A stretch of 64,000 bases of DNA, taken from contig CAZCYV010000008.1 of assembly GCA_964503145.1 (NCBI GenBank), positions 86,323-150,322 on the forward strand. The letters are read 5' to 3'. This DNA comes from RBG-16-57-11 sp964503145. Lineage in GTDB: Bacteria; Chloroflexota; Anaerolineae; Anaerolineales; UBA4823. Positions 32,260-40,807 of the stretch are shown piece by piece. The first letter of the stretch is position 1, and each line of letters opens with the position of its first letter. Under the pieces are notes generated by a model. The model saw only the letters and a list, made by a program, of their open reading frames with translations. It ran no database searches and was not told the DNA's origin. The translations under genes were made by a program, and so were the position numbers.

Positions 32260-34041
32260 ATGTCCGAAAACATTCTTGTGGCTGTGGCCTGGCCTTACGC
32301 CAATTCGCAAATCCATGTCGGCAATCTGACCGGCTCTTATCTGCCGGCGGATATTTTCGCCCGTTATCACCGACTGGCGGGCAACCGAGTCGCAATGGTC
32401 TCCGGCTCCGACGCCCATGGCACGCCGGTCACGGTGCGCGCCGACGCCGAGGGGACGACCCCGCTGAAAGTTTATGAACGCTACCACGCCACTTTCCTGG
32501 AGTTGTATCAAAAGCTAGGGCTGACGTACGACCTGTTCACCAGCACGCATACCGAGAACCATTTTAAGGTCTCGCAAGACATCTTCCTGGCGCTGCTGGC
32601 GAACAACTACCTGTATAGCGAGCGGCAAAAGCAGTGGTTCGCCCCTTCGCAGGGGCGCTTCCTGCCCGATCGTTACATCGAAGGGACCTGCTACATCTGC
32701 GGTTACCCCAACGCCCGCGGCGATCAGTGCGATGGTTGCGGCAGCCTGCTCGATGCCACTCAGTTGATCGACCCGCGCTCCAAGATCGACGGCACAACCC
32801 CGGAACTGCGCGAGACCGAGCATTATTACCTCGACCTGGGCGCCCTGGAGCCGGCGATCGTCGAGTTCCTGCGCCAGCGCGAAGGATATTTTCGTCCCAA
32901 TGTGCTGCGCCAATCCCTGGGTCAAATCCTGACCGAAGGCCTGCGCGGCAGGCCCATCACGCGCGACCTGGATTGGGGCATCCCGGTGCCGGTAGAAGGC
33001 TGGCAGGGGAAATGTCTCTATGTGTGGTTCGAGGCGGTGATCGGCTACCTATCGGCCTCCATCGAGCTGGCGAAACTAAATGGTCGGCCAGATGACTGGC
33101 ACGACTGGTGGTACAACCCGGATGCACGGGCATATTACTTCATCGGGAAGGATAACATCCCCTTCCATGCGGTGATCTGGCCGGGGCAGTTGATCGGCGC
33201 AGGCGAGGCGTTTGGCAAGCTGTTCGAGGGTCGCGAAGGCTGCCGCCTTACCCTGCCCTACGACATACCCGCGAACGAATTCATGAACCTGGAGGGCCGG
33301 AAGATCTCCGGCAGTCGCAATTGGGCTGTTTGGGGACTGGATTTCCTGAGCCGCTATGATCCCGACCCGTTGCGTTACTACCTGACGGTCAACATGCCGG
33401 AAACCAAAGACACCGATTGGGACTGGGACGATTTCGTGCGCCGCAACAATGACGAACTGGTGGCGACCTGGGGCAACCTGGCCAACCGGGTGCTCTCCTT
33501 TGCATACAAACATTGGGAGGGCCGCGTGCCCGAGCCGGGGGAATTGCGTCCCGAAGATCAAGAGATCATCGCCACGGTGGAAGCCGGATTTCAGAGCGTG
33601 GGCGAACACCTGGAGGCGGTACACCTGCGGGCGGCGCTGGGCGAAGCGTTGCGCCTGGCGGCAGAGGTCAACAAATATCTCGATAGGACTGCGCCCTGGT
33701 TCGAGATCAAGACCGACAAAGCCGCGGCGGCCAGGTCGGTCTATGCTGCCTTGCGCGCCATCGACTCGTTGAAGGTGTTGTTTGCGCCGTTCATCCCCTT
33801 CTCCAGCGAGCGACTGCACCGCTATCTGGGCTACACCGAGCCGCTGTTCGGCAGCCAGTACACGGAAATCGTCCAGGACGGACTGGGCGAACACACCGTG
33901 CTGCGCTACCGTCCCGGCCCGGCAGGAGTGCAATGGCGTCCCAGCCAGCTCCCCGCCGGGCAGGCGCTCCAGCCGCCGGCGCCACTGTTCCGCAAGTTGG
34001 AACCAAGCGTCGCAGCCGAGGAACGCGCTCGCCTGGGTTAA
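32260..34041 (+). CDS. metG: Methionyl-tRNA synthetase
   Basis: A 593-aa class I synthetase. The HIGH motif is HVGN in WPYANSQIHVGNLTGSYLPADIFARY; the zinc knuckle is CYICGYPNARGDQCDGCG (four Cys, one knuckle-bearing CP domain). The KMSKS signature is the variant KISGS in EGRKISGSRNWAVWGLDFLSRYD. The anticodon-binding helical domain has DDFVRRNNDELVATWGNLANRVL. The C-terminal tRNA-binding EMAP-like domain is absent. It is preceded by TCGGAGG and by a leader with a Met-rich ORF and exclusive hairpins, so expression is likely linked to Met-tRNA supply. Confidence 0.95.
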   Translation: MSENILVAVAWPYANSQIHVGNLTGSYLPADIFARYHRLAGNRVAMVSGSDAHGTPVTVRADAEGTTPLKVYERYHATFLELYQKLGLTYDLFTSTHTENHFKVSQDIFLALLANNYLYSERQKQWFAPSQGRFLPDRYIEGTCYICGYPNARGDQCDGCGSLLDATQLIDPRSKIDGTTPELRETEHYYLDLGALEPAIVEFLRQREGYFRPNVLRQSLGQILTEGLRGRPITRDLDWGIPVPVEGWQGKCLYVWFEAVIGYLSASIELAKLNGRPDDWHDWWYNPDARAYYFIGKDNIPFHAVIWPGQLIGAGEAFGKLFEGREGCRLTLPYDIPANEFMNLEGRKISGSRNWAVWGLDFLSRYDPDPLRYYLTVNMPETKDTDWDWDDFVRRNNDELVATWGNLANRVLSFAYKHWEGRVPEPGELRPEDQEIIATVEAGFQSVGEHLEAVHLRAALGEALRLAAEVNKYLDRTAPWFEIKTDKAAAARSVYAALRAIDSLKVLFAPFIPFSSERLHRYLGYTEPLFGSQYTEIVQDGLGEHTVLRYRPGPAGVQWRPSQLPAGQALQPPAPLFRKLEPSVAAEERARLG

Positions 34042-34092
34042 TCACCGGGCGACTCGATCGGCTCGCTGATCGATCGTCAGATGCATCTGCAC

Positions 34093-34129
34093 AGACAGGC
34101 CAGGAAGGTCATCACCTCCTGGCCTGTCT
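34093..34129. terminator. Bidirectional terminator between metG and the DUF4013 gene
   Basis: Perfect 13-bp stem AGACAGGCCAGGA/TCCTGGCCTGTCT with an 11-nt loop, between two converging genes. T-rich on the plus side (TTATC). Confidence 0.75.
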
Positions 34130-34165
34130 TATCATTCCAAATTGCCTGTAGGGCTTGTGGTTCTC

Positions 34166-34819
34166 CTAGAAGCCTTTTGCTTCCACGGCCGCGTTGTAAG
34201 CCTGCCCCCACAGGTGACCCTGGATGGCGTAAGCCAGGGCTGCGGTGAAGATGACGCCGATGAAGCACAGGATCACACCCAGCGAAGCGATCAAGCCAGC
34301 CACAATGCTGCCCAGCAAAACAAGCAGGTAGGCCGCAGGAGCAGCGCGCACCAGGGCGAAGACCTCGCCGAAGCGGAAGGCTGCGCCGATCTCGTTGGTG
34401 ACGACGAACTTGGCCAAAGCGGCGGGCAGGACGATGGCCAGCGCAATACCATAGATCGCCGAGATGCAGCTCACGCAGATGGAGATCACGCTGATGAGAG
34501 TCATCATAGTATCATCGCCGCCGTTCTGCGCGAACATGACAGGCAAATTGGCGCAGATGGAGAGCAAGATAAGCGGCAGCGCATACACCAGGCTGATCAC
34601 GAACATCTTGAGGCCCCTCATCAGATATTCGCCGAACGCGCCCCAGTCTGGCAGCGTTTCGGGTTCACGTTGGATCACCCGACGGGTGATTTCCAACGCC
34701 CAACCGCCCACAATGAGCTGGCCAATTAAGGGGATCAGCATCACCAACCCGGCGATGCCGATCTTCTTCAGCCAGTCCTTATCCTCGAATGCGAAGGTGA
34801 AAGCTTTTCCAAACTCCAT
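34166..34819 (-). CDS. DUF4013-type polytopic membrane protein
   Basis: A 217-aa protein whose start FGKAFTFAFEDKDWLKKIGIAGLVMLIPLIGQLIVGGWALEITRRV matches the DUF4013 pattern (amphipathic start followed by a helix and the WALEI/RRV segment). Five or six hydrophobic segments follow. AAGGAGG lies 5 nt before the ATG. The function is not known for the family. It ends against metG at the shared terminator and may form its own unit. Confidence 0.75.
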   Translation of the reverse strand: MEFGKAFTFAFEDKDWLKKIGIAGLVMLIPLIGQLIVGGWALEITRRVIQREPETLPDWGAFGEYLMRGLKMFVISLVYALPLILLSICANLPVMFAQNGGDDTMMTLISVISICVSCISAIYGIALAIVLPAALAKFVVTNEIGAAFRFGEVFALVRAAPAAYLLVLLGSIVAGLIASLGVILCFIGVIFTAALAYAIQGHLWGQAYNAAVEAKGF

Positions 34820-34932
34820 GACGGCCTCCTTGAATAATTGAAGTTGAGTGGAACCTTAATATCGGATCAACACAATCTTATCAGCTTTTTAGAATTTTGC
34901 ACGAAAATTTATCTAAATATTTTCCTCTTCCA

Positions 34933-35169
34933 TCAGGCGGCTGCGGCGCTCATCGAGAGAAATCGAACATGCCAGCGTCTTTCTGAGGGGCTAAAAATCA
35001 ACTCGCACACCCGCTCTCCAGGGATCATCACCAGAATGTGTTCGCCGCGCGCATCTTGCCAGCGCCGCCCAATCGAGTCCACCTGATAGGTCTGGCCTTG
35101 CCAGGTAAAGCTCAAAGGAATAACCCCGCCTTGGGTGTCGAAACGGGCGACGACTTCAACCGGCTCCAT
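34933..35169 (-). CDS. Short hypothetical protein (DUF6504-like), overlapping pncC
   Basis: A 78-aa protein: EVVARFDTQGGVIPLSFTWQGQTYQVDSIGRRW, then an EHILVMIPGERVCELIFSP segment and a hydrophobic Ala tail. The S-F-x-W-x-G-x-x-Y-x-V pattern recalls a family of short uncharacterised proteins (DUF6504, memory only). Its start overlaps the 3' end of the PncC gene by 14 nt, so the two are translationally linked. No catalytic motif is visible. Confidence 0.6.
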   Translation of the reverse strand: MEPVEVVARFDTQGGVIPLSFTWQGQTYQVDSIGRRWQDARGEHILVMIPGERVCELIFSPSERRWHVRFLSMSAAAA

Positions 35170-35641
35170 CGAGATACTCCAGCAGGCGGCGCAGCGCCTG
35201 CTCGGCGGCCTGCTCCTTGATCCGAATACGTTCGCCCTGGAACAAGTAAAACCAGGCCTGCTCGTCGTCAGGAGCGCTCAGGCCGATCCAGGTGGCGCCA
35301 ACCGGCTTTTCGGGCGTCCCGCCGCCCGGCCCAGCAATACCGCTCACGGAGACGCTGATCTCCGCTCCCAGCGCCAGACGCACGCCGCGCGCCATCTCCA
35401 AAACCGTTTCCCGGCTGACCGCGCCGTATCGTTCCAGCGTTTCCTGGCGCACACCCAACAGGCGCATTTTCGCCTCATTTGCGTACGCCATCACCCCGCC
35501 AAGGAAATAGGCAGAAGACCCGGCCACATTGGTGATGCGATGGCCGATCAAACCACCCGTGCACGACTCCGCCACCGCCAGGCGCAGACCATGCTCTTGC
35601 AACTTCCCCCCAACTAGAAACTCCAGGGGTTGGTGTTCCAT
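35156..35641 (-). CDS. pncC: Nicotinamide-nucleotide amidase PncC (CinA C-terminal family)
   Basis: A 161-aa protein with all blocks of the CinA/PncC amidase: LAVAESCTGGLIGHRITNVAGSSAYFLGGVMAYANEAKMRLLGV, AVSRETVLEMARGVR, and SVSGIAGPGGGTPEKPVGATWIGL. The enzyme deamidates NMN in NAD salvage. An in-frame start further upstream (35794) would add 51 residues not found in the family. TATAAT on the minus strand (35654-35649) is 7 nt before the ATG, so this too may be a leaderless mRNA. The last codons overlap the 34933-35169 gene. Confidence 0.88.
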   Translation of the reverse strand: MEHQPLEFLVGGKLQEHGLRLAVAESCTGGLIGHRITNVAGSSAYFLGGVMAYANEAKMRLLGVRQETLERYGAVSRETVLEMARGVRLALGAEISVSVSGIAGPGGGTPEKPVGATWIGLSAPDDEQAWFYLFQGERIRIKEQAAEQALRRLLEYLDGAG

Positions 35642-35648
35642 GAGCGCA

Positions 35649-35654
35649 ATTATA
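35649..35654 (-). promoter_or_regulatory. -10 element of the pncC promoter
   Basis: TATAAT on the minus strand with only 7 nt to the ATG at 35641, which puts the start of transcription at or near the start codon. No good -35 is seen at the usual distance. Confidence 0.5.
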
Positions 35655-35763
35655 CTCGCGTCAGCTTGAGGCGGCGCCAATCTGTCAATTCTCCCATTCT
35701 GATCGTTACACATGGGAATTATTGAGTAAAATAGGAACAATCCGCACAACAAGGAGGCTGCCC

Positions 35764-36693
35764 ATGTCCCGAGGACGCGATCGCTGGATTTCATTTCTGC
35801 TGATACTTCCCTCGATTGTCTTGATCGGCATATTTGTGTACGGCTTCATCGCCTGGACGGGGTGGGTCTCCCTTTCCAAATGGGACGGCGTCGAGCCGAA
35901 TTATGCCTGGAATGGGCTGGAGAATTACCGTCTGCTCTTCACCAAAGCCGGGGGCGTTTCTGCCCAACGCTTCACCATCGATCTGTGGAATACTTTGTTC
36001 TTCACCCTGTTTTTCCTGCTGATTTGTGTGGGCATCGGCCTGTTGCTGGCGATCCTGTTGGACCAGAAAGTCAAGGGCGAAGGCCTCTTCCGCACGATCT
36101 ATCTCTTTCCAATGGCGCTTTCTTTCGTGGTTACCGGCGTGGTGTGGCAATGGATCTTCGCCCCAGGGACGGCCTCGCGCCCGCGGGGCATCAATGCGTT
36201 GCTGGAAATCGTCGGGTTAGGCAATCTCAAATGGAAATGGTACACCGACACGACCTCCTGGGGGCCGTTCCATGTTGCCCTGATCCCGGTGATCATCGCC
36301 GCCTCCTGGCAGCTCATCGGCTACACCATGGCGATGTACCTGGCCGGGTTGCGGGGCATCCCAGAGGAGTTGCGCGAGGCGGCCCGCGTGGACGGCGCTA
36401 CAGAAGTGCAAATCTATCGCCACGTAATTCTGCCCATCCTGGCGCCTATCACCCTCAGCGCACTGATCGTCCTGGGACATATTTCCCTGAAAATCTTCGA
36501 CCTGATTTACACGATGACCGGCAAAGGGCCAGCCTTCGTTACCGATGTGCCGGGCATCTTCATGTTCGAGACCACCTTCCAGGGCAACCATTACGCCCAA
36601 GGCGCCGCCATTTCTATGGTGATGCTGATTATGGTCGCCATGGTCATCGTGCCTTATCTGGCCTACAGCCTGCGACGTGAGGTGGAGCTATGA
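35764..36693 (+). CDS. Carbohydrate ABC transporter permease, MalF/UgpA type
   Basis: A 309-aa protein with six hydrophobic segments and the EAA loop EELREAARVDGATEVQIYRHVILPILAP, which docks the ATPase subunit. AAGGAGG lies 6 nt before ATG 35764. It forms a unit with the next permease, overlapping it by ATGA. No substrate-binding protein or ATP-binding subunit is present nearby; in many bacteria the ATPase is shared among sugar importers. Substrate not predictable. Confidence 0.88.
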   Translation: MSRGRDRWISFLLILPSIVLIGIFVYGFIAWTGWVSLSKWDGVEPNYAWNGLENYRLLFTKAGGVSAQRFTIDLWNTLFFTLFFLLICVGIGLLLAILLDQKVKGEGLFRTIYLFPMALSFVVTGVVWQWIFAPGTASRPRGINALLEIVGLGNLKWKWYTDTTSWGPFHVALIPVIIAASWQLIGYTMAMYLAGLRGIPEELREAARVDGATEVQIYRHVILPILAPITLSALIVLGHISLKIFDLIYTMTGKGPAFVTDVPGIFMFETTFQGNHYAQGAAISMVMLIMVAMVIVPYLAYSLRREVEL

Positions 36694-37547
36694 GAAAGCG
36701 AACTATTGACCCGTCTCGCATCGGGATTTACATCCTCATGCTGCTCTTCGCAGCGCTCTTCTTGTTGCCTGTGTACGTCATGTTGGCCAGTTCGTTCAAG
36801 ACCTTTGCCGAAGTGCAAGATCTTTCTAAGATGTGGAGCCTGCCAGCCGGTCTGAACCTGGAGAGCTTCAAAGCTGCCTGGTCTGGCATCCCTGGTAAGG
36901 GCCTACGCGGGCTTTCGGGCAATCTGCTCAACAGCTTCTACCTGACCGTTCCTGCAACCATCATCTCATCCTTCCTGGGCTCGCTAAACGGCTATGTGCT
37001 CTCGAAGTGGAAGTTCCCCGGCGCAAACGTCGTCTTCCCTTTGTTGCTATTTGGCATGTTCATCCCTTACCAGAGCATCTTGATCCCAATGACGCAGACG
37101 CTCTCGTGGCTTGGCCTGGGCGGAACGCTCTGGGGATTGATCCTGGTGCACGTGATCTACGGCATCCCGATCACCACGCTCATTTTCCGCAATTACTACG
37201 CCGAAGTGCCAACGGACCTGGTCGAGGCTGCCAACATCGATGGCGCCGGCATCCTCGGCATCTATTGGAGAGTGCTCTTTCCTCTTTCGTTGCCCGGCTT
37301 CGTGGTGGTGATCATCTGGCAATTCACCAATATCTGGAATGAATTCCTGTTCGCGGTCACCGTTCTGCAAAAGCCAGAGCTCCAACCGATCACGGTAGCG
37401 CTGCGCAACCTGTCCGGCAGCCAGATCAAGGAATGGAACATGGTCATGGCCGGCGCACTGATCGCCGCCATCCCCACGCTGATGATCTACATTCTGCTCG
37501 GCCGCTTCTTTATCCGCGGCCTGCTGGCCGGATCGGTGAAAGGCTAG
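36690..37547 (+). CDS. Carbohydrate ABC transporter permease, MalG/UgpE type
   Basis: A 285-aa membrane protein with five or six helices and the EAA loop PTDLVEAANIDGAGILGIYWRVLFPLSLPGF. It overlaps the MalF-type permease by ATGA. The pair makes the heterodimeric pore of a sugar importer. A hairpin terminator follows at 37573-37609. Confidence 0.88.
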   Translation: MRKRTIDPSRIGIYILMLLFAALFLLPVYVMLASSFKTFAEVQDLSKMWSLPAGLNLESFKAAWSGIPGKGLRGLSGNLLNSFYLTVPATIISSFLGSLNGYVLSKWKFPGANVVFPLLLFGMFIPYQSILIPMTQTLSWLGLGGTLWGLILVHVIYGIPITTLIFRNYYAEVPTDLVEAANIDGAGILGIYWRVLFPLSLPGFVVVIIWQFTNIWNEFLFAVTVLQKPELQPITVALRNLSGSQIKEWNMVMAGALIAAIPTLMIYILLGRFFIRGLLAGSVKG

Positions 37548-37572
37548 CGAAAAAACAATCCAGACGCCAAAA

Positions 37573-37609
37573 GCGCCAGGTTGGACGTCCACAGCGATCA
37601 ACCTGGCGC
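37573..37609. terminator. Bidirectional terminator between permease and feoA
   Basis: Perfect 11-bp stem GCGCCAGGTTG/CAACCTGGCGC with a 15-nt loop. On the minus strand it runs into CTTTTGG, so it ends the feo operon; on the plus strand it could stop the permease transcript. Confidence 0.75.
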
Positions 37610-37660
37610 ATTGGTAGACTCGGGTTCCTGCCCTGCCTGGCGAGCCGTTCGCAGCCAGGC

Positions 37661-37957
37661 TCAATTCCTTGAATTGTTCGCCACGCAAATCTGGCAGGCC
37701 AGCTCATCCTCCAGAGCGATCTCGCTGTGTTCAACCTGCACCACCGTGATCGGGGTGCGTTGCAAGACGCGCACGCAACGCCCTGGCGCCAGCCCATAGG
37801 CCTGTAAATGCCCCCAACGTTCGGGCGGCAATTCCGGTGCAAAGCCCAGTAATCGCACCGCCTCGCCAGGCAGCACATCGGCCAGGGTTTCCTGACGGCC
37901 CGTGCAGCGCCGACAGCGTTTGCGTTTCCTATGGTATCTGCGTCCAAAACGCCACAT
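37661..37957 (-). CDS. feoA: FeoA-like ferrous iron transport protein
   Basis: A 98-aa protein with a basic Cys-containing N-terminal tail (RKRKRCRRCTGRQ) and an SH3-like FeoA domain: LADVLPGEAVRLLGF, RWGHLQAYGLAPGRCVRVLQRTPITVVQVEHSEIALEDELACQICV. FeoA acts at the cytoplasmic side of FeoB. It is the last gene of fur-feoB-Zn ribbon-feoA, separated from the Zn ribbon gene by 4 nt. Confidence 0.85.
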   Translation of the reverse strand: MWRFGRRYHRKRKRCRRCTGRQETLADVLPGEAVRLLGFAPELPPERWGHLQAYGLAPGRCVRVLQRTPITVVQVEHSEIALEDELACQICVANNSRN

Positions 37958-37961
37958 TTCC

Positions 37962-38183
37962 TCAGCTCCTCTGCGATGTATCGGGAATGTACACTTCTTT
38001 TCCAGGAGAGATCACGCGTTTGACCAACCGCGCCAGGATTGAGCGCTCAGGGTTAACCATTTCAAATCCGCACACCGGGCAACAGGTGAGCTGGCAGCCC
38101 CGCTGCAATGGGCACGAGCGACAGGCTGTGTGTTTAGTAGGATCGAAGCGATGTCCGCACATCGTACAGGTCATCATTTCCAC
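37962..38183 (-). CDS. Cys-rich zinc-ribbon-like protein between feoB and feoA
   Basis: A 73-aa protein with TCTMCGHRFDPTKHTACRSCPLQRGCQLTCCPVCGF: four CxxC-type pairs, followed by a basic tail. It starts 2 nt after the feoB stop; GTG 38183 is chosen since GGAGG (38194-38190) stands 6 nt before it. ATG 38177 is possible. The position inside the feo operon suggests a metal-binding or Fe-S accessory role (cf. FeoC, though not homologous by eye). I cannot assign the function. Confidence 0.65.
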   Translation of the reverse strand: MEMMTCTMCGHRFDPTKHTACRSCPLQRGCQLTCCPVCGFEMVNPERSILARLVKRVISPGKEVYIPDTSQRS

Positions 38184-38185
38184 GG

Positions 38186-40174
38186 CTATCCTCCCCATCC
38201 GATGAACAGCAGCAACCGGTTGAGCAGCCCGCCGACGAACAGCGCCAGAGGGATGATAAAAGCGACCATGCCCAAAGCCGTCCGGGCGCCACGCTCCTTA
38301 GCGATCATCATCACGCTGGCGACGCAAGGGATAAAGAGGGTAATCGTCACCATCGAAACCAGCACCTGGAGTTCGTTCAACTGTCCATGAGAAGCCATCA
38401 GAAACAGGCCGGTGGCGCCGAAATCCCGGCGCAAGAAGCCCATCACGAAGGCGGCGCTGGCCTCTGTAGGCAGACCCAACCATCCGGTCATCAACGGCTC
38501 TCCAGCACGCACCATCCAGGCCAGCGCGCCGGTCTTATCCATCAGGAACATCAGCGCTGCGCCGAGCAGAAACAACGGTACCACTTCCTTGACGTACCAT
38601 TCCAGTCGGGCCAGCGTTTTGATCAGCACATTGGAAGCCTGCGGCAGGCGCAGAGGCGGCAGCTCCACGACCAGCATGGTGCGCTCTCCGGGGGAAAGCC
38701 GCGCCGCCAGCCAGCCCACCGCCAACAAAACAAGTAGGATCACGCCACCCCAGATCAGCGCAGCGCCGAAAGAGATCCCGGCCAGCATCCCCATCACCAC
38801 GCCCAATTGGGCCGAGCAGGGCACTGCCAGCGCCAGCAACAGGGTCACCAGCAGACGCTCCCGCCTGCTTTCCAACACCCGTGTCGTCAGCATAGCCATC
38901 GTGACACACCCCAGCCCCAACACCATCGGCAGCACGGCTTTGCCGTTCAAGCCCAACGCCTTGAAGATGCGGTTGCTCAGCGCAGCCAGGCGCGGCAGAT
39001 ATCCCGAATCCTCCAGGATGCCAAAAGCCAGAAAGAACGTCGTCACAATCGGCAGGATGAGCGCTATGGCGTAGGTCATGCCCATCGTCCACAGGCCATA
39101 GGGGCCAACCAGCAATTCCTCCACCCAGGATATGGCAACAACACGCTGCACCAGCCCAACGACCCAGGGGTTGACCATCTGACCAAACAACTGCTCCTCC
39201 AGCAGGCCGACCAGGGTTCCTGCCCCAAACACCCCCACGAACCAGTAGATGGCGTACAGCACCGCGGCCAGGAAAGCCCACCCCCAGACCGGATGGGTGG
39301 TCAACGTGCCGAGATAGACGCTCCAGCCGCGGCTGCCCTCGCCTGCAGAAAGAAGCACCGCGTCCGCCAGCCGCTCGACGAATTCCAGGCGCGCTTGCTG
39401 GATAAGCGCGGCAAGGCTTACGGGGCTGGACTCCTGGACGAGGCTGCGCTGATGCTCAAGGCGCGAAAACTGGGCCGAGTCCAACCGTCTGCGCAGCCAA
39501 TCTTCGACAACGGCATCGCCGCTCAGCCAGAGCAGCCCCAAAGCGCGCGCCTGAATCGGTAGAGTGCTCGCGATGTCTGCTTGCACAAGCGCCTGGAAAT
39601 CGTCCAGCGCGGCTTCGATTTCGGCGGGATATTGCATGCGAAAGGCGCACGGCCTGGCCGCACGCAAAGTCTCGGTTAACTGGTTGACGCCGTCGCCGCG
39701 AGTCGCTGTCGTCGGTACAATCGGAATGCCGAGCGCCTGAGAGAGCTGTTGGATATCCAGCGCCACGCCCCTGGCCTGGGCTTCATCCATCATGTTCAAA
39801 GCCAGCACCAGCGGCAGGCCCATCTCCGCCAGTTGCAGCGTGAGCAGCAGCGTGCGTCGCAGGTTCTTGGCGTCGCCGACCTGCAGGATAGCCTGCACTG
39901 GCTCGTTCAGCAGCAGGCGCGCAGTCACCAGTTCGTCTTCCGAGCGGGGCGGGAAAGTGATCACGCCAGGGGTATCGATCAGGGTCATGCCGGGCAAAGT
40001 TCGGGCTGCGCCGCGCGCGACCTCGACCGTAGTCCCCGGATAATTGGAAACCACCACCCGCTGCCCGGTAAGGCGTTGGAAAATCACCGATTTGCCGACG
40101 TTTGGATGCCCCACCAGGGCGATGCTGCCCACGCCAGCAAAAGTCTCAGGATTCGATGAGCGATGACATGGCAT
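38186..40174 (-). CDS. feoB: Ferrous iron transporter FeoB
   Basis: A 662-aa protein. The N-terminal G domain has G1 ALVGHPNVGKS, G2/switch with SNYPGTTVEVA, G3 LIDTPG, and G4 LALNMMD. The membrane domain contains two gate-like repeats, with GYLPRLAALSNRIFKALGLNGKAVLPMVLGLGCVTMAMLTTRVLESRRERL being the most typical FeoB stretch. The start is at 40174, 26 nt after the fur stop, so fur, feoB, the Zn ribbon and feoA form one operon behind a Fur-type operator. Confidence 0.95.
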   Translation of the reverse strand: MPCHRSSNPETFAGVGSIALVGHPNVGKSVIFQRLTGQRVVVSNYPGTTVEVARGAARTLPGMTLIDTPGVITFPPRSEDELVTARLLLNEPVQAILQVGDAKNLRRTLLLTLQLAEMGLPLVLALNMMDEAQARGVALDIQQLSQALGIPIVPTTATRGDGVNQLTETLRAARPCAFRMQYPAEIEAALDDFQALVQADIASTLPIQARALGLLWLSGDAVVEDWLRRRLDSAQFSRLEHQRSLVQESSPVSLAALIQQARLEFVERLADAVLLSAGEGSRGWSVYLGTLTTHPVWGWAFLAAVLYAIYWFVGVFGAGTLVGLLEEQLFGQMVNPWVVGLVQRVVAISWVEELLVGPYGLWTMGMTYAIALILPIVTTFFLAFGILEDSGYLPRLAALSNRIFKALGLNGKAVLPMVLGLGCVTMAMLTTRVLESRRERLLVTLLLALAVPCSAQLGVVMGMLAGISFGAALIWGGVILLVLLAVGWLAARLSPGERTMLVVELPPLRLPQASNVLIKTLARLEWYVKEVVPLFLLGAALMFLMDKTGALAWMVRAGEPLMTGWLGLPTEASAAFVMGFLRRDFGATGLFLMASHGQLNELQVLVSMVTITLFIPCVASVMMIAKERGARTALGMVAFIIPLALFVGGLLNRLLLFIGWGG

Positions 40175-40200
40175 CAGTGCAAAAATCCTCTATTCGTTCT

Positions 40201-40647
40201 TCAGGCCTGAGCCTGGAGTTTGAGACAATCCGGGCAAATGCCGTACAACATCACCGAGGCAGACTCGACCCGGCAGCCAGATGATGCCGCAAACTGGCTC
40301 TTGATCGCCCGGATCGACGGATGGTCAAATTCGATCACAGCTTTGCAAACGGTGCACTGAAAGTGATGATGTTCGGCAGGCAAGACGGCGTCGAAGCGCT
40401 CCTGGCGCCGCCCCTCATCGAAACGCCGGGCGCTGACCAGGCCTTCCTGCTCCAACCAGCGCAGCGTGCGGTAAACCGTCGAGAGATTGACCGTCGGGTC
40501 GCGTTGATTGACCACCGCGAAGATTTCCTCGGCCGTTGGATGACTACCCAGGTCGTTGAGCGCTTCCAGGATCATGCGCCGTTGGGAGGTCATCCGACCG
40601 CCCTGGGTGTGCAGGCGCTGAGTTGCAAGATTGATCAGCGTATCCAT
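40201..40647 (-). CDS. fur: Fur-family metalloregulator heading the feo operon
   Basis: A 148-aa protein: winged helix MTSQRRMILEALNDLGSHPTAEEIFAVV, then VNLSTVYRTLRWLEQEGLVS (recognition helix), HHHFQCTVC (zinc and regulatory metal) and GICPDC. The CxxC pairs form the structural zinc site. In iron-fed cells a Fur represses its targets; here it precedes feoB in the same direction, so autoregulation is likely through the palindrome at 40689-40711. It could be Zur or Nur-like, but the feo genes suggest iron. Confidence 0.88.
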   Translation of the reverse strand: MDTLINLATQRLHTQGGRMTSQRRMILEALNDLGSHPTAEEIFAVVNQRDPTVNLSTVYRTLRWLEQEGLVSARRFDEGRRQERFDAVLPAEHHHFQCTVCKAVIEFDHPSIRAIKSQFAASSGCRVESASVMLYGICPDCLKLQAQA

Positions 40648-40688
40648 ACCTCAACTGAGTAGAAGTTGATTTAAGAAAGCTCGCACCT

Positions 40689-40711
40689 TTATTGCAAACG
40701 ACTTGCAATAA
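40689..40711. promoter_or_regulatory. Fur-family operator upstream of fur-feoB
   Basis: Perfect 9-bp inverted repeat TTATTGCAA (40689-40697) and TTGCAATAA (40703-40711) with spacer ACGAC, containing TTGCAA-N5-TTGCAA. On the minus strand a TACAAT overlaps it. The same palindrome, spacing 4, precedes the Nur-like gene at 42295. Confidence 0.75.
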
Positions 40712-40807
40712 TTGTAATACGCCGATCTCCCCGCTGTCAGTGACAGATGTCACCCTTTTGTCATATTAAAAAACACCGCCTGGGATGATCCGCAAGCGGT
40801 CTGTCAG

